Shown: positions 18,046 to 30,100, counted from the stretch's first letter. The stretch is 64,000 nt of DNA from Comamonas sp. (GCA_021166775.1 JAJPEQ010000004.1:310001-374000); one strand, 5' to 3'. The notes: generated from the sequence alone by a model not told the origin. Numbers and translations: made by a program.

Positions 18046-19515
18046 ATGTCCGACCAGCCCATCCCCCCTTCCCACGATCAGCTTGCGAGCAAGGCCCAGG
18101 CGTGGTCGGCGCTGTTTTCCGAGCCCATGAGCGATCTCGTCAAGCGCTACACCGCCAGCGTCTTCTTCGACCAGCGCCTGTGGCGGGTGGACATCGCCGG
18201 AAGCCTGGCGCACGCCGAAATGCTCGCGGCGCAGGGCATCATCGCCGCGCAGGACCTTGCAGCCATCCGCAGCGGCATGGCCAAGATCACGCAGGAGATC
18301 GAGGCCGGGCAGTTTGAGTGGCAGCTCGACCTGGAGGACGTGCACCTGAACATCGAGGCGCGCCTCACGCAGCTCGTGGGCGATGCGGGCAAGCGATTGC
18401 ACACCGGGCGCAGCCGCAACGACCAGGTGGCCACCGACGTGCGCCTGTGGCTGCGCGGCGAGATCGACCTGATCGACGGCCTGCTGCGCGAGCTGCAGCG
18501 CGCGCTCGTCGAGGTGGCGGACAGCAACGTGGACGTGATCCTGCCGGGTTTCACGCACCTGCAGGTGGCGCAGCCGGTGAGCTTCGCTCACCATCTGCTC
18601 GCCTACGTCGAAATGTTCGCGCGCGACGAGGCGCGCATGCGCGACGTGCGCCGCCGCGTGAACGTGCTGCCGCTGGGCAGCGCGGCGCTGGCGGGCACCA
18701 CCTACCCGCTGGACCGTGAGCGCGTGGCGCGCACGCTCGCCATGGAAGGCGTGTGCCAAAACAGCCTGGACGGCGTCTCCGACCGCGACTTCGCGATCGA
18801 GTTCTGCGCCGCCGCCAGCCTGGTGATGCTGCACGTCTCGCGCCTGTCTGAGGAGCTGGTGCTGTGGATGAACCAGAGCGTGGGCTTCATCCGCATCGCC
18901 GACCGCTTCACCACGGGCTCTTCCATCATGCCGCAGAAGAAAAACCCGGACGTGCCGGAGCTGGCGCGCGGCAAGAGCGGGCGCGTGGTCGGCCATCTGA
19001 TGGGCCTGATCACGCTGATGAAGGGCCAGCCGCTCGCCTACAACAAGGACAACCAGGAGGACAAGGAGCCGCTGTTCGACACCGTCGACACGCTCAAGGA
19101 CACGCTGCGCATCTTCGCCGAGATGATCGGCGGACAGGTCAACCCCGCCACCGGCGCGAAGGAGGGCGGCATCACCGTGAACGCCCAGGCCATGCGCGCG
19201 GCGGCGATGAAGGGCTACGCCACGGCCACCGATCTGGCGGACTATCTCGTCAAGAAGGGCCTGCCGTTTCGCGACGCGCACGAGACCGTGGCGCACGCGG
19301 TCAAGGCGGCGCAGGGCGAGGGCGTGGATCTGTCGCAGCTGCCGCTGGCCACGCTGCAGGGCTTCAATGCGTCGATCGAGGCCGATGTGTTCGACGTGCT
19401 CAGTCTCGAAGGGTCGCTCAACGCCCGCAAGACGCTAGGCGGCACGGCCCCCGTGCAGGTGCGCGCGCAGATCGCGCGCCACCGTGCGCGGCTGGTGGAG
19501 CCTTTAAAAGCATAG
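18046..19515 (+). CDS. argH: Argininosuccinate lyase
   Basis: Last enzyme of arginine synthesis, cleaving argininosuccinate to arginine and fumarate; 489 residues. The fumarase/lyase signature [11 protein letters not shown] is present near residue 290, [12 protein letters not shown] holds the substrate-binding region and [16 protein letters not shown] the catalytic His. Start [13 protein letters not shown] at ATG 18046; the frame is open upstream but lies in the divergent promoter region. The stop TAG is contributed by the left arm of a palindromic repeat. Confidence 0.96.
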   Translation: MSDQPIPPSHDQLASKAQAWSALFSEPMSDLVKRYTASVFFDQRLWRVDIAGSLAHAEMLAAQGIIAAQDLAAIRSGMAKITQEIEAGQFEWQLDLEDVHLNIEARLTQLVGDAGKRLHTGRSRNDQVATDVRLWLRGEIDLIDGLLRELQRALVEVADSNVDVILPGFTHLQVAQPVSFAHHLLAYVEMFARDEARMRDVRRRVNVLPLGSAALAGTTYPLDRERVARTLAMEGVCQNSLDGVSDRDFAIEFCAAASLVMLHVSRLSEELVLWMNQSVGFIRIADRFTTGSSIMPQKKNPDVPELARGKSGRVVGHLMGLITLMKGQPLAYNKDNQEDKEPLFDTVDTLKDTLRIFAEMIGGQVNPATGAKEGGITVNAQAMRAAAMKGYATATDLADYLVKKGLPFRDAHETVAHAVKAAQGEGVDLSQLPLATLQGFNASIEADVFDVLSLEGSLNARKTLGGTAPVQVRAQIARHRARLVEPLKA

Positions 19516-19600
19516 CTGTCAACGCGCTGCAGCATTGAAATTCAAATATAAAAATACCTGAAATCGTTTACTGAAAAGCGCCACCAGCTCCTTAATTCAT
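19512..19600. repeat. AT-rich palindromic element after argH
   Basis: Arms ATAGCTG...GCGCT (from 19512) and AGCGC...CAGCT (19577-19589) are inverted copies enclosing an AT-rich core. The layout is the same as the element at 57957-58046. It provides the argH stop codon and fills most of the gap before the Bug gene. No T-run follows, so it is not a standard terminator. Confidence 0.55.
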
Positions 19601-19624
19601 ATTCCCCCGCTCCAGGAGACTTTC

Positions 19625-20590
19625 ATGCATCTGACCCGTCGCTACCTTCTGGCCGCCGCCGCGGCCCTCGGCAGTCTGCCCGCCTGGGCCAGTGACAGCA
19701 AGCCGCTGCGCGTGCTCGTGGGCTTTCCTCCGGGCGGCGGCACCGATGCCATCGCGCGCCTGCTGGCCGACAAGCTCAAGGATCTGCTGGGCCGCGCCGT
19801 GGTCGTGGAAAACCGCGCCGGCGCGGGCGGACAGCTGGCCGCGCAGACGCTCAAGAACGCCGAGGCGGACGGCAGCACCCTCTTCATCACGCACGACCAC
19901 ACCATCTCCATCCTGCCGCAGGTGGTGAAGAACCCCGGGTTCGATCCCGACAAGGACTTTGTCGCCGTGGGCGGCTTCGCCTCCTTCGTCAACTGCTTCG
20001 CCGTCTCGGGCGGCACGCCCGTGAAGAGCTTCGACGAGTACGTGCAGTGGGTGAAAACGAAGAACGAGGGCAAGAGCGCGGTGGGCATCCCGGCGCCCGC
20101 GTCCACGCCCGAGTTCCTCGTCAAGCTCATCGGCCAGCGCTACCAGCTCGACCTCGTGGCCGCGCCCTACCGCGGCAGCGCCCCCCTGATCGCCGACATG
20201 CTGGGCAACCAGATTCCCGCGGGCATCGGTTCGGTGCCGGATTTCATCGAGAACCACCGCGCGGGCAAGCTGCGCGTGGTGGCGGTGCTGGGCACCCAGC
20301 GCCAGGCGCAGCTGCCTGATGTGCCGACGTTCGACGAGCTCGGCGTCAAGGGTTTCGAGGATCTGCCCTACTACGGCTTCTTCGCCCCCAAGGGCACGCC
20401 TGCCGCGTTCATCCAGCAGTTTTCAGCGGCGCTGGCGAAGGTGGTGCAGATGCCCGACGTGAAGCAGCAGCTCACCACCATGGGCCTGACGGTCGATGCG
20501 ATGACGCCCGAGCAGCTCACCCGGCGCGAGCATGCCTACACGGCGGCGTGGAAGCGCATCATCGGCGAGAGCGGCTTCAAACCGCAGTGA
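19625..20590 (+). CDS. Bug-family (TctC-type) tripartite tricarboxylate transporter binding protein
   Basis: 321-residue periplasmic binding protein with a signal peptide (MHLTRRYLLAAAAALGSLPAWA). Family motifs are clear: RVLVGFPPGGGTDAIARLLA, VVENRAGAGGQLAAQ, and the C-terminal YYGFFAPKGTPAAF. These receptors bind carboxylates or amides. No TctA/TctB membrane genes are adjacent, so it is an orphan, as is common for Bug proteins in Comamonadaceae and Bordetella. AGGAG lies just upstream of the ATG. Its 3' end overlaps the convergent GGDEF-EAL gene by 14 nt. Ligand unknown. Confidence 0.92.
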   Translation: MHLTRRYLLAAAAALGSLPAWASDSKPLRVLVGFPPGGGTDAIARLLADKLKDLLGRAVVVENRAGAGGQLAAQTLKNAEADGSTLFITHDHTISILPQVVKNPGFDPDKDFVAVGGFASFVNCFAVSGGTPVKSFDEYVQWVKTKNEGKSAVGIPAPASTPEFLVKLIGQRYQLDLVAAPYRGSAPLIADMLGNQIPAGIGSVPDFIENHRAGKLRVVAVLGTQRQAQLPDVPTFDELGVKGFEDLPYYGFFAPKGTPAAFIQQFSAALAKVVQMPDVKQQLTTMGLTVDAMTPEQLTRREHAYTAAWKRIIGESGFKPQ

Positions 20591-23500
20591 TTCTTCGGGT
20601 GGGTCGGGCCGGCTCGGCCCGGTCGTCCAGCCAGCGCTGAAGCGCCTCGATCGGCAGTGGCCGGCTGAACAGGTAACCCTGATAGGTGCGGCAGCCGTTC
20701 TCCAGCAGAAAGGCACGCTGCTCGGGGGTTTCCACGCCTTCGGCGATGGCCTGCAGGCCCAGGCTGTCGGCCAGCGCCACCACCATGCGCGCGATGGCCG
20801 CGTCGTTGCTGTCCACGAGCACGTCGCGCACGAAGCTCTGGTCGATCTTGAGCTGGTCGAGCGGCAGGCGCTTGAGGTAGGCGAGCGACGAATAACCCGT
20901 GCCGAAGTCGTCGAGCGAGAAGCCCACGCCGTGGTTCTTGAGCGTCTGCATCTTCTCGATCACGGCCTCGATGTTCTCGATCAGCAGGCTTTCGGTGATC
21001 TCCAGCTTGAGCCGCGTGGCGGGCGCCCCCGTGGCGCGCAGGATGCCCAGCACCTGCTGGACGAAGTCCGTGTGGTGAAACTGGCGCGCGCTCACGTTCA
21101 CCGCGATCGACAGGCCCGCCGTCGCGCGGGTTCGCGCCCACGTGGTCAGCTGGTGGCAGGCGGCTTCCAGCATGTGCTGGCCCAGCGGCACGATGAGCCC
21201 GCTCTCCTCGGCCAGGGCGATGAATTCGCCCGGCGCGACGATGCTGCCGTCAGGTTTGCGCCAGCGCACCAGCGCCTCCACGCCGAGCACGGCGCCCGTC
21301 TGGTCGATCTGCGGCTGGTAGTAGGGCAGGAATTCGCCGCGCTGCAGGCCGTCGCGCATGGCGCGCTCCAGCGCCGTGCGCGCGTCCACGGCCGACTGCA
21401 TCTGCGGGTCGAAGAACGAGAGCGTGTTGCGCCCCGAGGCCTTGGCGCGGTACATCGCCATGTCCGCCTGCTTGAGCAGTTGCGCGACGGACGTGGGTGT
21501 GTCGCCGAACAGCGCCACGCCCATGCTGGCGCTGTGGTGGTGGGACTGGCCGGCGAGCTCGTAGGGCTGCTCCAGCGTGCGCAGCAGGCGGGTGCCCAGC
21601 GTCTTGATCCGGGAGACGAGTTGCGTGGTCTGGGTGGGCAGGCCTTCGACGAGGACGACGAATTCGTCTCCGCTCATGCGGGCCACGGTATCGCCCTCGT
21701 GCACGCAGCTGGCGAGCCGCTGGCCGATCTGCTTGAGCAGCAGGTCGCCCACATCGTGGCCGCGCGTGTCGTTGAGCGCCTTGAAGTTGTCCAGATCGAG
21801 CAGCAGCAGCGCGCCGCCCGTGCGGTTGCGCAGGCCGTTCACCAGCGCGTGCTCCAGCCGGTCGGTGAGCAGGCGCCGGTTGGGCAGGCCCGTGAGCGGA
21901 TCGTTGAAGGCGAGCTGCTGGATGCGTTCCTCGTTGAGCTTTTTCTGGGAAAGATCGGAGAAGGCCACGACATAGTGCGTGGGAGCCCCCTGGGCATCGC
22001 GCACCGCGGCCACCGAAAGCCATGTGGGATAGATTTCCCCACCCTTGCGCTGGCCCGGGGCTTCGCCCTGCCAGCTGCCGTCGCGGTCGATCTGCTGCTT
22101 CATGCGGACGAAAAAACCGCCGGACTTCTTGTGGTCCCCCAGCAAGGGCATGGGGTGCCCGATCACATCGTCGCGCGTGTGCCCGGAGATGGTGGTGAAG
22201 GCCTGGTTGATCGTCAGCACGGTGCCGTCCGCCCTGAGGACGGCCATGCCTTCGCTGCTGTTGTCGAACACCGTGGCGTTCAGGCGCAGTTCGTCTTCCA
22301 GGCGCTTGCGCTCGGTGATGTCAAGCATCACGCCGACGATGCCGCCCACCTTGCCGTCCAGGTCGGTGAAGGTCGCCTTGTGAAACTGCACCTGGTGTAC
22401 CAGCCCGTCGCCGTACTGCACCGGGCCCTCGTAGCTGCGCCGCCCGGGCTCGCTCAACAGCTCGCGATCCGCGACCGCGTTGTACGCCGTGAGGATGTTC
22501 GGTTCGACTTCTTCCAGCGTCTTGCCGATCACCTGATCGATCGGCTTGCCCAGCACGCGCTCGAACGCCGGGTTGGCGCCGAGGTAGCGCGCCTGCGTGT
22601 CCTTGTAGAAGATCGGCGTGGGAATGGCTTCGAGCAGCTGGCGCAGAAAACTCAGCTGGCCGCGCAGCGCCTCGGTGCGCTCGCGCACCTGGTGCTCCAT
22701 CTCGGCGTTGGCGCGCTCCAGCGCCGCCGTGCGTTCCTGCAGCAGACGCTGGGTGCGCCGGCGCTGGGTGATGTCCATGCCCGTGCCGTGGTAACCGAGA
22801 AAGCGCCCCTGCGCGTCAAAGCGCGGCGCGCCGCTGATCGACAGGTAGCTGGTGCTGCCGTCGGGCGTGACCAGGCCGTACTCGAAATTGCGGAAGGTCT
22901 CATGGCGCTCGTGCTGCGCGATGTGCTCGGCCAGCTGCTCCTGGCTCACGCCGATGAGCGGATGTTCCCAGCGGCGCTTGGCCATGAAGTACTCGGGCGT
23001 GATCCTGAGCTTGGTGTAGATGTCACCGTAGACATGGGTGATGCGGAACTCTTCATCGGACTCCCAGAACCAGTCCGATGACAGCCGGGTGTAGGTGTCC
23101 AGCGTCTGCGTGCGCTCGCGCACCAGGTTCTCGGCATCCTCGCGGGCCGTGCGCAGCGCCCGCATGGCGCGGTGGCGCTCGGTGATGTCGGTGTAGGAGG
23201 AGACCGCGCCGCCGCCGGGCAGCGGCCGGTCGGCCACGGCGATGACCTGCCCCTGCGGCGTTTCAAACTGGAAGTCGTTGCTCTTGCCCTCGCGCAGGCG
23301 CTGCACGCGCTCTTGCAGGCGCTGGCGAACCTGCGCGTTGTTCATGCCTGCCTGGCTCAGGAAGTGCAGCACCATCGCCTGCATCGTCTGGCCGCGGCAG
23401 GCTTGCTCGCCGGGCCAGCCCGCCAGCTCCAGGTAGCGCTGGTTCCACACCACGAGCCGCAGGTTTTCATCGAAGAGCGACACGCCCTCGTCGATGTGTT

Positions 23501-23984
23501 CAATCGCCTGGTGCAGCCGCGCGATGCTGAAGCTCACGGTGGTGGTCGCGTGGTGCAGCAGTTCGCTCAGATTGGCCGCTGGCGCCGCGGAGGGCGGGGA
23601 CGGCAGCGGGTGGCGCTGCCCCGCATGAGCGGTCTGCAGCAGCGAGGTGACGCAAAAGCGCACGATGCGCACCAGCGGCCTGACCACCGGCAGCGGGCCG
23701 GCCATGGTGAAGCAGGTGAGACGTTCGCCGTTGATGTCGATGGGCGTCAGCATGCCTTCGAGCATCACGTCCGAGCGTGCCGCCTCCTCGCTGCTGACGC
23801 TGCATTCGCCCAGCTCGCCGCGCATGATGCGCAGCGCCCGCGGGTGAGTCTGCCCGATGCGCGCCCGCTCGCTGGAGGCGATGATGCGCCCGGTGTCGTC
23901 CATGAAATTGCACACCAGTGACAACTCGGCGTGCAGCATGTCGCACAGATCCTGACCGAACTGAACGTCGAAATGCGTGGACAT
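20577..23984 (-). CDS. Large multi-PAS GGDEF-EAL c-di-GMP protein with N-terminal diacid-recognition-like domain
   Basis: 1135-residue soluble signalling protein. Residues about 5-110 (IIASSERARIGQTHPRALRIMRGE) resemble the sugar-diacid recognition domain of CdaR-type regulators. Four PAS-type domains follow (about 160-275, 295-415, 450-570, 575-690), then GGDEF (about 700-865) with the motif SGDEF, and EAL (about 880-1120) with EALVRW, DDFGTGYSSL, KIDQSFV and EGVET all intact. Phosphodiesterase activity is therefore likely; cyclase activity is possible because S replaces only the first Gly. No membrane helices are seen. An upstream GTG at 24023 is an alternative start. It is convergent with the Bug gene. 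Confidence 0.9.
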   Translation of the reverse strand: MSTHFDVQFGQDLCDMLHAELSLVCNFMDDTGRIIASSERARIGQTHPRALRIMRGELGECSVSSEEAARSDVMLEGMLTPIDINGERLTCFTMAGPLPVVRPLVRIVRFCVTSLLQTAHAGQRHPLPSPPSAAPAANLSELLHHATTTVSFSIARLHQAIEHIDEGVSLFDENLRLVVWNQRYLELAGWPGEQACRGQTMQAMVLHFLSQAGMNNAQVRQRLQERVQRLREGKSNDFQFETPQGQVIAVADRPLPGGGAVSSYTDITERHRAMRALRTAREDAENLVRERTQTLDTYTRLSSDWFWESDEEFRITHVYGDIYTKLRITPEYFMAKRRWEHPLIGVSQEQLAEHIAQHERHETFRNFEYGLVTPDGSTSYLSISGAPRFDAQGRFLGYHGTGMDITQRRRTQRLLQERTAALERANAEMEHQVRERTEALRGQLSFLRQLLEAIPTPIFYKDTQARYLGANPAFERVLGKPIDQVIGKTLEEVEPNILTAYNAVADRELLSEPGRRSYEGPVQYGDGLVHQVQFHKATFTDLDGKVGGIVGVMLDITERKRLEDELRLNATVFDNSSEGMAVLRADGTVLTINQAFTTISGHTRDDVIGHPMPLLGDHKKSGGFFVRMKQQIDRDGSWQGEAPGQRKGGEIYPTWLSVAAVRDAQGAPTHYVVAFSDLSQKKLNEERIQQLAFNDPLTGLPNRRLLTDRLEHALVNGLRNRTGGALLLLDLDNFKALNDTRGHDVGDLLLKQIGQRLASCVHEGDTVARMSGDEFVVLVEGLPTQTTQLVSRIKTLGTRLLRTLEQPYELAGQSHHHSASMGVALFGDTPTSVAQLLKQADMAMYRAKASGRNTLSFFDPQMQSAVDARTALERAMRDGLQRGEFLPYYQPQIDQTGAVLGVEALVRWRKPDGSIVAPGEFIALAEESGLIVPLGQHMLEAACHQLTTWARTRATAGLSIAVNVSARQFHHTDFVQQVLGILRATGAPATRLKLEITESLLIENIEAVIEKMQTLKNHGVGFSLDDFGTGYSSLAYLKRLPLDQLKIDQSFVRDVLVDSNDAAIARMVVALADSLGLQAIAEGVETPEQRAFLLENGCRTYQGYLFSRPLPIEALQRWLDDRAEPARPTRRITAV

Positions 23985-24050
23985 GAAAGGTTGCGAAGGT
24001 TCTTCTGCGCTGCACAATGACACGACTGCAACAAACTCGCAAGTCGGGTT

Positions 24051-24078
24051 TGCCGCAACAATAAGTCAGTTTTACATT
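24051..24078 (+). promoter_or_regulatory. Candidate promoter of the alpha-2-macroglobulin gene
   Basis: TTGCCG (24051-24056), a 16-nt spacer and TACATT (24073-24078) in an AT-rich divergent intergenic region, 32 nt before the ATG. Confidence 0.45.
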
Positions 24079-24110
24079 TTGCGCTGCCTTCAAGAGCGGA
24101 CGGAGGGGAC

Positions 24111-27100
24111 ATGCTCCAAAAACAGTGGCGGATCGGCGCTGTGCTCGCCGGTCTGCTGGCCCTTGGCGTGGGCAGCGCGCAGGCGCTCGGCGTCATCAGC
24201 GTGTCGCCGCGCGGCGAGGTGGCGCAGGTGCGGCAGGTGGTGGTGAAGTTCGATGCGCCCGCGGTGAGTTTTGGCGATCCCAAGGCCCCGGCGCCGTATG
24301 CCGTGCAATGCAGCGACGCGCAGGCCGCTCGCGGACAGGCGCGCTGGCTCAGCGACCGCGAGTGGGTCTGGGACTTCACGCAGGATCTGCCGCCGGGTGT
24401 GCGCTGCGAGATCACGCCGCGCGCCCAATTCAAGTCAGCCTCCGGCGCCGCCTGGTCCAGGCCTGCCGCTTACAAATTCAATACCGGCGGTCCCATCGTG
24501 CAGGACATCTGGCCGCGAACCTGGGGTGCGATCGAAGAGGGGCAGTACTTCATCCTCGGGCTCAGCGGCGCGGCCACGACGCAGAGCGTGCTTGAGCACG
24601 TCTGGTGCGATCTGGACGGCGTAGGCGAGCGCGTGCCGGTGCGCGCGATCGAGGGTGCGGATAGACAGGCGCTGCTGCGCTCGCGCCGCCTCTGGGACGA
24701 GGCGCAGAAGGAGCCGCTGCGCTACCCGGTGCTCGCGTGCGCGCGCCGCGCCACGGCGGGCAGCCACCTGCAGCTGGTGTACGACAAGGGTGTGCAGACC
24801 GCCAGCGGCGTGGCCAATCAGGTCGTGCGCCGGTTCAAGTTCCAAGTGCGCGAGGCCTTCAGCGCCGATTTTTCCTGCGAGCGTGAAAACGCCCAGGCGG
24901 CCTGCCTGCCGATACGGCCGATGCGCCTGGGCTTCAACGCGCCGGTGACGCGCAAGCTGGCGCTGGCGATCCGGCTCAAGGGCGGCGGGCAGACGCTTTC
25001 GCCGCACGTGGATGAGGGCGAGGGCGGCGCGCCCGATGATCTGGTGCAGGCCGTCGTGTTCTCCGGCCCGTTCGCGCCCGAGACGCCCTACACGCTGGAG
25101 CTGCCCGCGCACTGGCAGGATGCGTCGGGCAGGCCGCTTGCCAACGCGCAGAGTTTTCCGCTCCAGGTCGCGACCGGCCCGATGCCGCCGCTGGCCAAGT
25201 TCGCCGCCGCGCCCTTCGGCATCATCGAGCGCTTCGCCGAGGGGACGGATGGCCCGGCACTGCTGCCCGTGACCGTGCGCCGCGTCGAGCAGCATCTGAA
25301 GATCCAGGGCTGGCAGCCCGGGGCCGCGGCGGGCCGGGTGAGCACCCTCACGCCCACGAGCGACGCCGAGATCATCCGGTGGCTGAGCCGCGTGGCGCAG
25401 TTCGAGTCGCTGTGGCTCAAGCGCGACGAAGCCGAGAAGGCGGTCAGGGATCCTTTGCCGCCGCCCATAAAGAAGGCGCGGACAGGCCAGGAGGGCGACG
25501 ATGCCGCCAACACCTCGCCGGACGAGCGTGTGTACGTTCAGGCGCGGCGTGTCTCCCTGCTCGCGGGGCGCGAGGGCGTCAAGACGCTGACCCTGCCCGA
25601 AGCCAGGGGCGATGATCCGCGCCCCTTTGAAGTGGTCGGCATTCCGCTGCCCACGGGCTTCAACGTGGTGGAAATCGCCTCGCCCCTGCTGGGGCAGGCG
25701 CTGCTGGGCGCGGGCTACGGCAGCGAGCGCACCATGTACGTGCGCACCACGGCGCTGGTCACCAACCTGGGGGTGCATTTCAAGCTGGGGCGTGAAAACG
25801 CGCTCGCCTGGGTCACGAGCCTGGACAAGGGCGAGCCGGTCGCGGGCGCCACGGTGCGCGTGTCCACCTGCGAGGGCAAGGAGCTGGCCACGGCCAAAAC
25901 GGACGAGCAGGGCATCGCGCGGCTGCAGGGTCTGTCGCCCGAGGCGCCCATGTGCCAGACGCCCGACTGGCGCCAGGCCTACTTCGTGAGCGCGCGCACG
26001 CAGGGCGACATGGCCTTTACCTGGAGCGACTGGCAGCGCGGCATCGAACCCTGGCGCTTCAATCTGCCGAGCAGCATGTCCGAACAGCCGGACGAGCTGG
26101 TGCACACCGTGTTCGACCGCACGCTGGTGCGTGCCGGCGAAACGGTGTCCATGAAGCATCTGCTGCGCGTGCAGACGGGTGGCGGTTTTGCCTTGCCGCA
26201 GGAGCGCCCGGACGAGCTCATCGTCACCCACGTGGGCAGTGGCCAGCAGTACCGGCAGCCGCTGGCGTGGCGGCGCACGCCCACGGGCGGGCTGAGCGCC
26301 GTCAGTGCCTTTCATGCGCCGCCTGGCGCCAAACTGGGCGAGTACCAGGTGCAGCTGGGCTGGGCGCGTGGCGGGCGGCGCCATGACAGCGGGCTGTTCC
26401 GGGTGGAGGAATTTCGCCTGCCGGTGTTCGAGGGACGCATCGGCCCCGTGGACGCCCGGCCTCTGGTGCACGTCGGCGAATTGCCGACCGCGGTGCAGGT
26501 GGCCTACGTGGCCGGCGGTCCCGCGGCGCGGCTGCCGGTGCGGGTGTCGGCCATGGTGCGCGCCAGGGCGCTGGAGTTCGATGCCTACCCCGGATTCAGC
26601 TTCGCGGTGGCGCGCGAGCGCGAGCCGGCGCAGGATGATGAAGCCGAGGCCGGGTCGAGCCAGGCCGAGCAGCACACCCGTGTGGTGGCCGACAAGCTCG
26701 CGCTCACGCTCGACGGCAACGGCATGGGCCAGGTGACGGTGCCGGACCTGCCCGTCTCGCGCCATCCGCAGGAGCTCGTGCTCGAAGCCACCTATGCCGA
26801 TCCGAACGGCGAAGTCCAGACGCTGCGCAGCACGCAGCCGCTGTGGCCCGCGGCCGTCGTCGCCGGCATCAAGGCCGAGGGCTGGGTGTCCTCGGGCAAG
26901 CGCATGCGCTTTCAGGCGCTCGCGCTTTCCGTCGATGGCACGGTGCTCAAGGGTGTGCCGCTCACGGTGCAGGCCATCGCGCGCACCACCACCTCGAGCC
27001 GCAAGCGCCTGGTGGGGGGCTTCTACAGCTACGACAACCAGACCCGGACCAAGGACCTGGGGACCGTGTGCACCGGCGTGAGCGACAGCCGGGGGCTGGT

Positions 27101-30100
27101 GCTGTGCGATGCCAGGCTGGCCCAGCCCGGCGAGATCCAGCTCGTGGCCACGGCGCGCGACAAGGACGGCAACGAGGCGCAGGCGGCCACCACGGTCTGG
27201 ATCACGCGCGAGGGCGAGCTGTGGTTCGGCGGCGACGACAACGACCGCATCGACCTGCTGCCCGAGAAGAAAAGCTACGAGCCCGGCGAGACCGCCCGGC
27301 TACAGGTGCGCATGCCGTTTCGCCGTGCCACGGCGCTCGTGAGCGTGGAGCGCGAGGGCATCCTGTCCACGCGGGTGATGCAGCTTGACGGCAAGGACCC
27401 GACGATCGCGATCAAGATCGACGAGCACTGGTCGCCCAACGTCTACGTGAGCGCGCTGGTGCTGCGCGGGCGCTTGCGCGAGGTGTCGTGGTACAGCTTC
27501 TTCACCTGGGGCTTCAAGGCGCCGCGCGAGTGGTGGCGGGCGTTTCGGGTGGAGGGCAAGGAATACATCGCGCCCACGGCCATGGTCGATCTCTCCAGGC
27601 CCGCGTACAAGCTGGGCGCCACCGAGCTGCGCGTGGGCGCGAAGGCGCACCGCATCGCCGTGAGCGTCAGGGCCGATCAGGCCAGCTACCAGGTGCGCGG
27701 CAAGGCCAGGGTGACGATAGAGGCCACGTTGCCCGACGGCAAACCGGCCGCGCACGCGCAGGTGGCGGTGGCCGCAGTGGACCAGGCGCTGCTGGAGCTG
27801 ATGCCCAACACCAGCTGGAATCTGCTCGATGCCATGCTGCAACGCCGCGCCTGGGGCGTGAGCACGTCCACGGCGCAGATGCAGATCGTCGGGCGGCGCC
27901 ATTACGGCCGCAAGGCCGTGCCCGCGGGCGGTGGCGGCGGCCATGCGCCCACGCGCGAGCTGCTCGACACGCTGCTGCTGTGGAAGCCCCTGGTGGAGCT
28001 GGACGCCCAAGGCCGTGCCGTGGTGCAGGTGCCGCTCAACGATACGCTCACCACGTTCGAGATCGTGGCCGTGGCCGATTCGGGCGTGGGCCTGTTCGGC
28101 ACCGGCAAGACCAGCATCCGCGCCACGCAGGATCTGCAGATCATCAGCGGCCTGCCGCCGCTGGTGCGCGAGGGCGATGCCTTCCGCGCGCAAATCACGC
28201 TGCGCAACACCACCGAACGGGCGATGAAGGTGCAGGTGGCGCCGCGCGCCACCCTGCTCAAGCTGGAGCGGCAGACGGTGGACATTCCCGCGGGCGAGGC
28301 GCGCGAGCTGGCGTGGGACGTGACGGCGCCGGCACAGCTCGCGGGCACGCGCGCGCAGGCGCTGCTCTGGGAGATCGAGGCGCACGACACCCTGGGCCGG
28401 GCGCGCGATGCGCTCAAGCTGAGCCAGCGCCTGATCCCGGCCGTGCCGCTCACGGTGCAGCAGGCCACGCTCACGCAGCTCGATGCCGGCCTGAGCCTGC
28501 CGGTGGCCGCGCCGCGCGACGCGCTGCCCGGCCGCGGCGGTCTCAAGCTTGCGCTGCAGCCCAGGCTGGCCGAGGGCCTGCCCGGCGTGCGCGACTGGTG
28601 GGCCAATTACCCGTTCAGCTGCCTGGAGCAGCGCGCGAGCAAGGCCGTGGGCATGGATGACGCCAAGGCCTGGCAGGTGCTGTCGGCGCAGCTGCCGACC
28701 TATCTCGATGAAGATGGCCTGGCGTACTACTTTCCGCCGAGCGCCGGCATGTCGCACCAGGGCAGCGACACGCTCACGGCGTATCTGCTCGCGATGGCCG
28801 ACGAAGCCTCGCGCCTGCAGGCGTCATTCGCGCTGCCGCCCGATGCGCTCGAGGCGATGCAGCAGGGCCTGGCCGCCTTCGTCCAGGGGCGCCTGCAGCG
28901 GCGCTTCTGGAGCCCGCGCAAGGACCTCGATCTGCGCAAGCTCTCGGCCATCGAGGCGCTGTCGCGCTACGGCAAGGCCGATGCGCGCTGGCTGGCTTCG
29001 ATCACCATCGCGCCCAACGAGTGGCCCACGCATGCCGTACTCGACTGGATCAATATCCTCAAGCGCGTCCAGGCGGTGCCGCAGCGTGAAGAGCGGCTGC
29101 GCGAGGCCATGCAGATCATGCGCGCGCGCCTGTCCTGGCAGGGCACGCGCGTGACCTTCAGCACCGAACGCAGCGACTACTGGTGGTGGCTGATGCAGAA
29201 CGGCGACGTGAACCTCGCGCGCCTGATTCTCACCGTGATCGATGACCCAGCGTGGAAGGACGACATGGGGCGCCTGGCCAATGGCTTCATCGCGCGCCAG
29301 CAGGGCGGTGCCTGGCACACGACCACGGCCAACCTCTGGGGTGCGCTGGCGCTGCAGGCGTTCAGCGCCCGGTTCGAGGCCGCGCCCGTCACCGGCATCA
29401 CGCGCGCCGCCCTGGGTGGTGCCCAGGCCAGCGTCGACTGGGCGAAGGTGGTGCGCGCCAAGGCCACGGGCGAGGTCGGCGCGATGCACCAGGGCACCTG
29501 GTTCGGCGCCCCGGTGGCGCCCGGCAACTGGCTGAACAACACCCTGTTCCTGCCCTGGGGCCAGAACGCGGCGGCAGGCGAATTGCGGGTGAGCCACCGG
29601 GGGACGGGCAAACCGTGGCTCACCGTGCAGTCGGTGGCGGCGATCGAGCTCAAGGCGCCGTTCAGCGCGGGCTACACCCTCACGCGCACGGTGACGCCGG
29701 TGGAACAGGCCGACAAGAATCTGCCCGCGGGCCATTATTCGCGCGGCGACGTGCTGCGCGTGACGCTGCAGGTGAACGCGCAGACCGACATGACGTGGGT
29801 GGCGGTGACCGATCCGGTACCGGCAGGCGCGACGATCCTCGGCAGCGGCCTGGGGCGCGATTCGGAAATCGCCACGCGCGGCGAAACGCGCGAGGGCGAC
29901 GGCTGGCCGGCGTTCGAGGAACGCTCGTTCGAAGCCTACCGCGCCTACTACCAGTACCTGCCCAAGGGAGAGAGCATGCTGCAGTACACCGTGCGGCTGA
30001 ACAACCCCGGCAGCTTTGCGCTGCCTCCGAGCCGGGTCGAGGCGCTGTACGCGCCCGAGATGTTCGGCGAAGCGCCCAATGCCCGTGTCGTGGTCGAGCG

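Noticed and set aside
16969-19296. Upstream extension of the algR frame across the kinase and argH genes
   Set aside because: The receiver domain begins at MRILIVDDE near 16953; upstream sequence in that frame is a shadow of algZ and argH.
20532-23081. 849-codon plus-strand open frame opposite the GGDEF-EAL gene
   Set aside because: It is the antisense shadow of a GC-rich gene with clear PAS, GGDEF and EAL motifs; its own translation is His/Arg/Gln-rich without motifs or a ribosome site.
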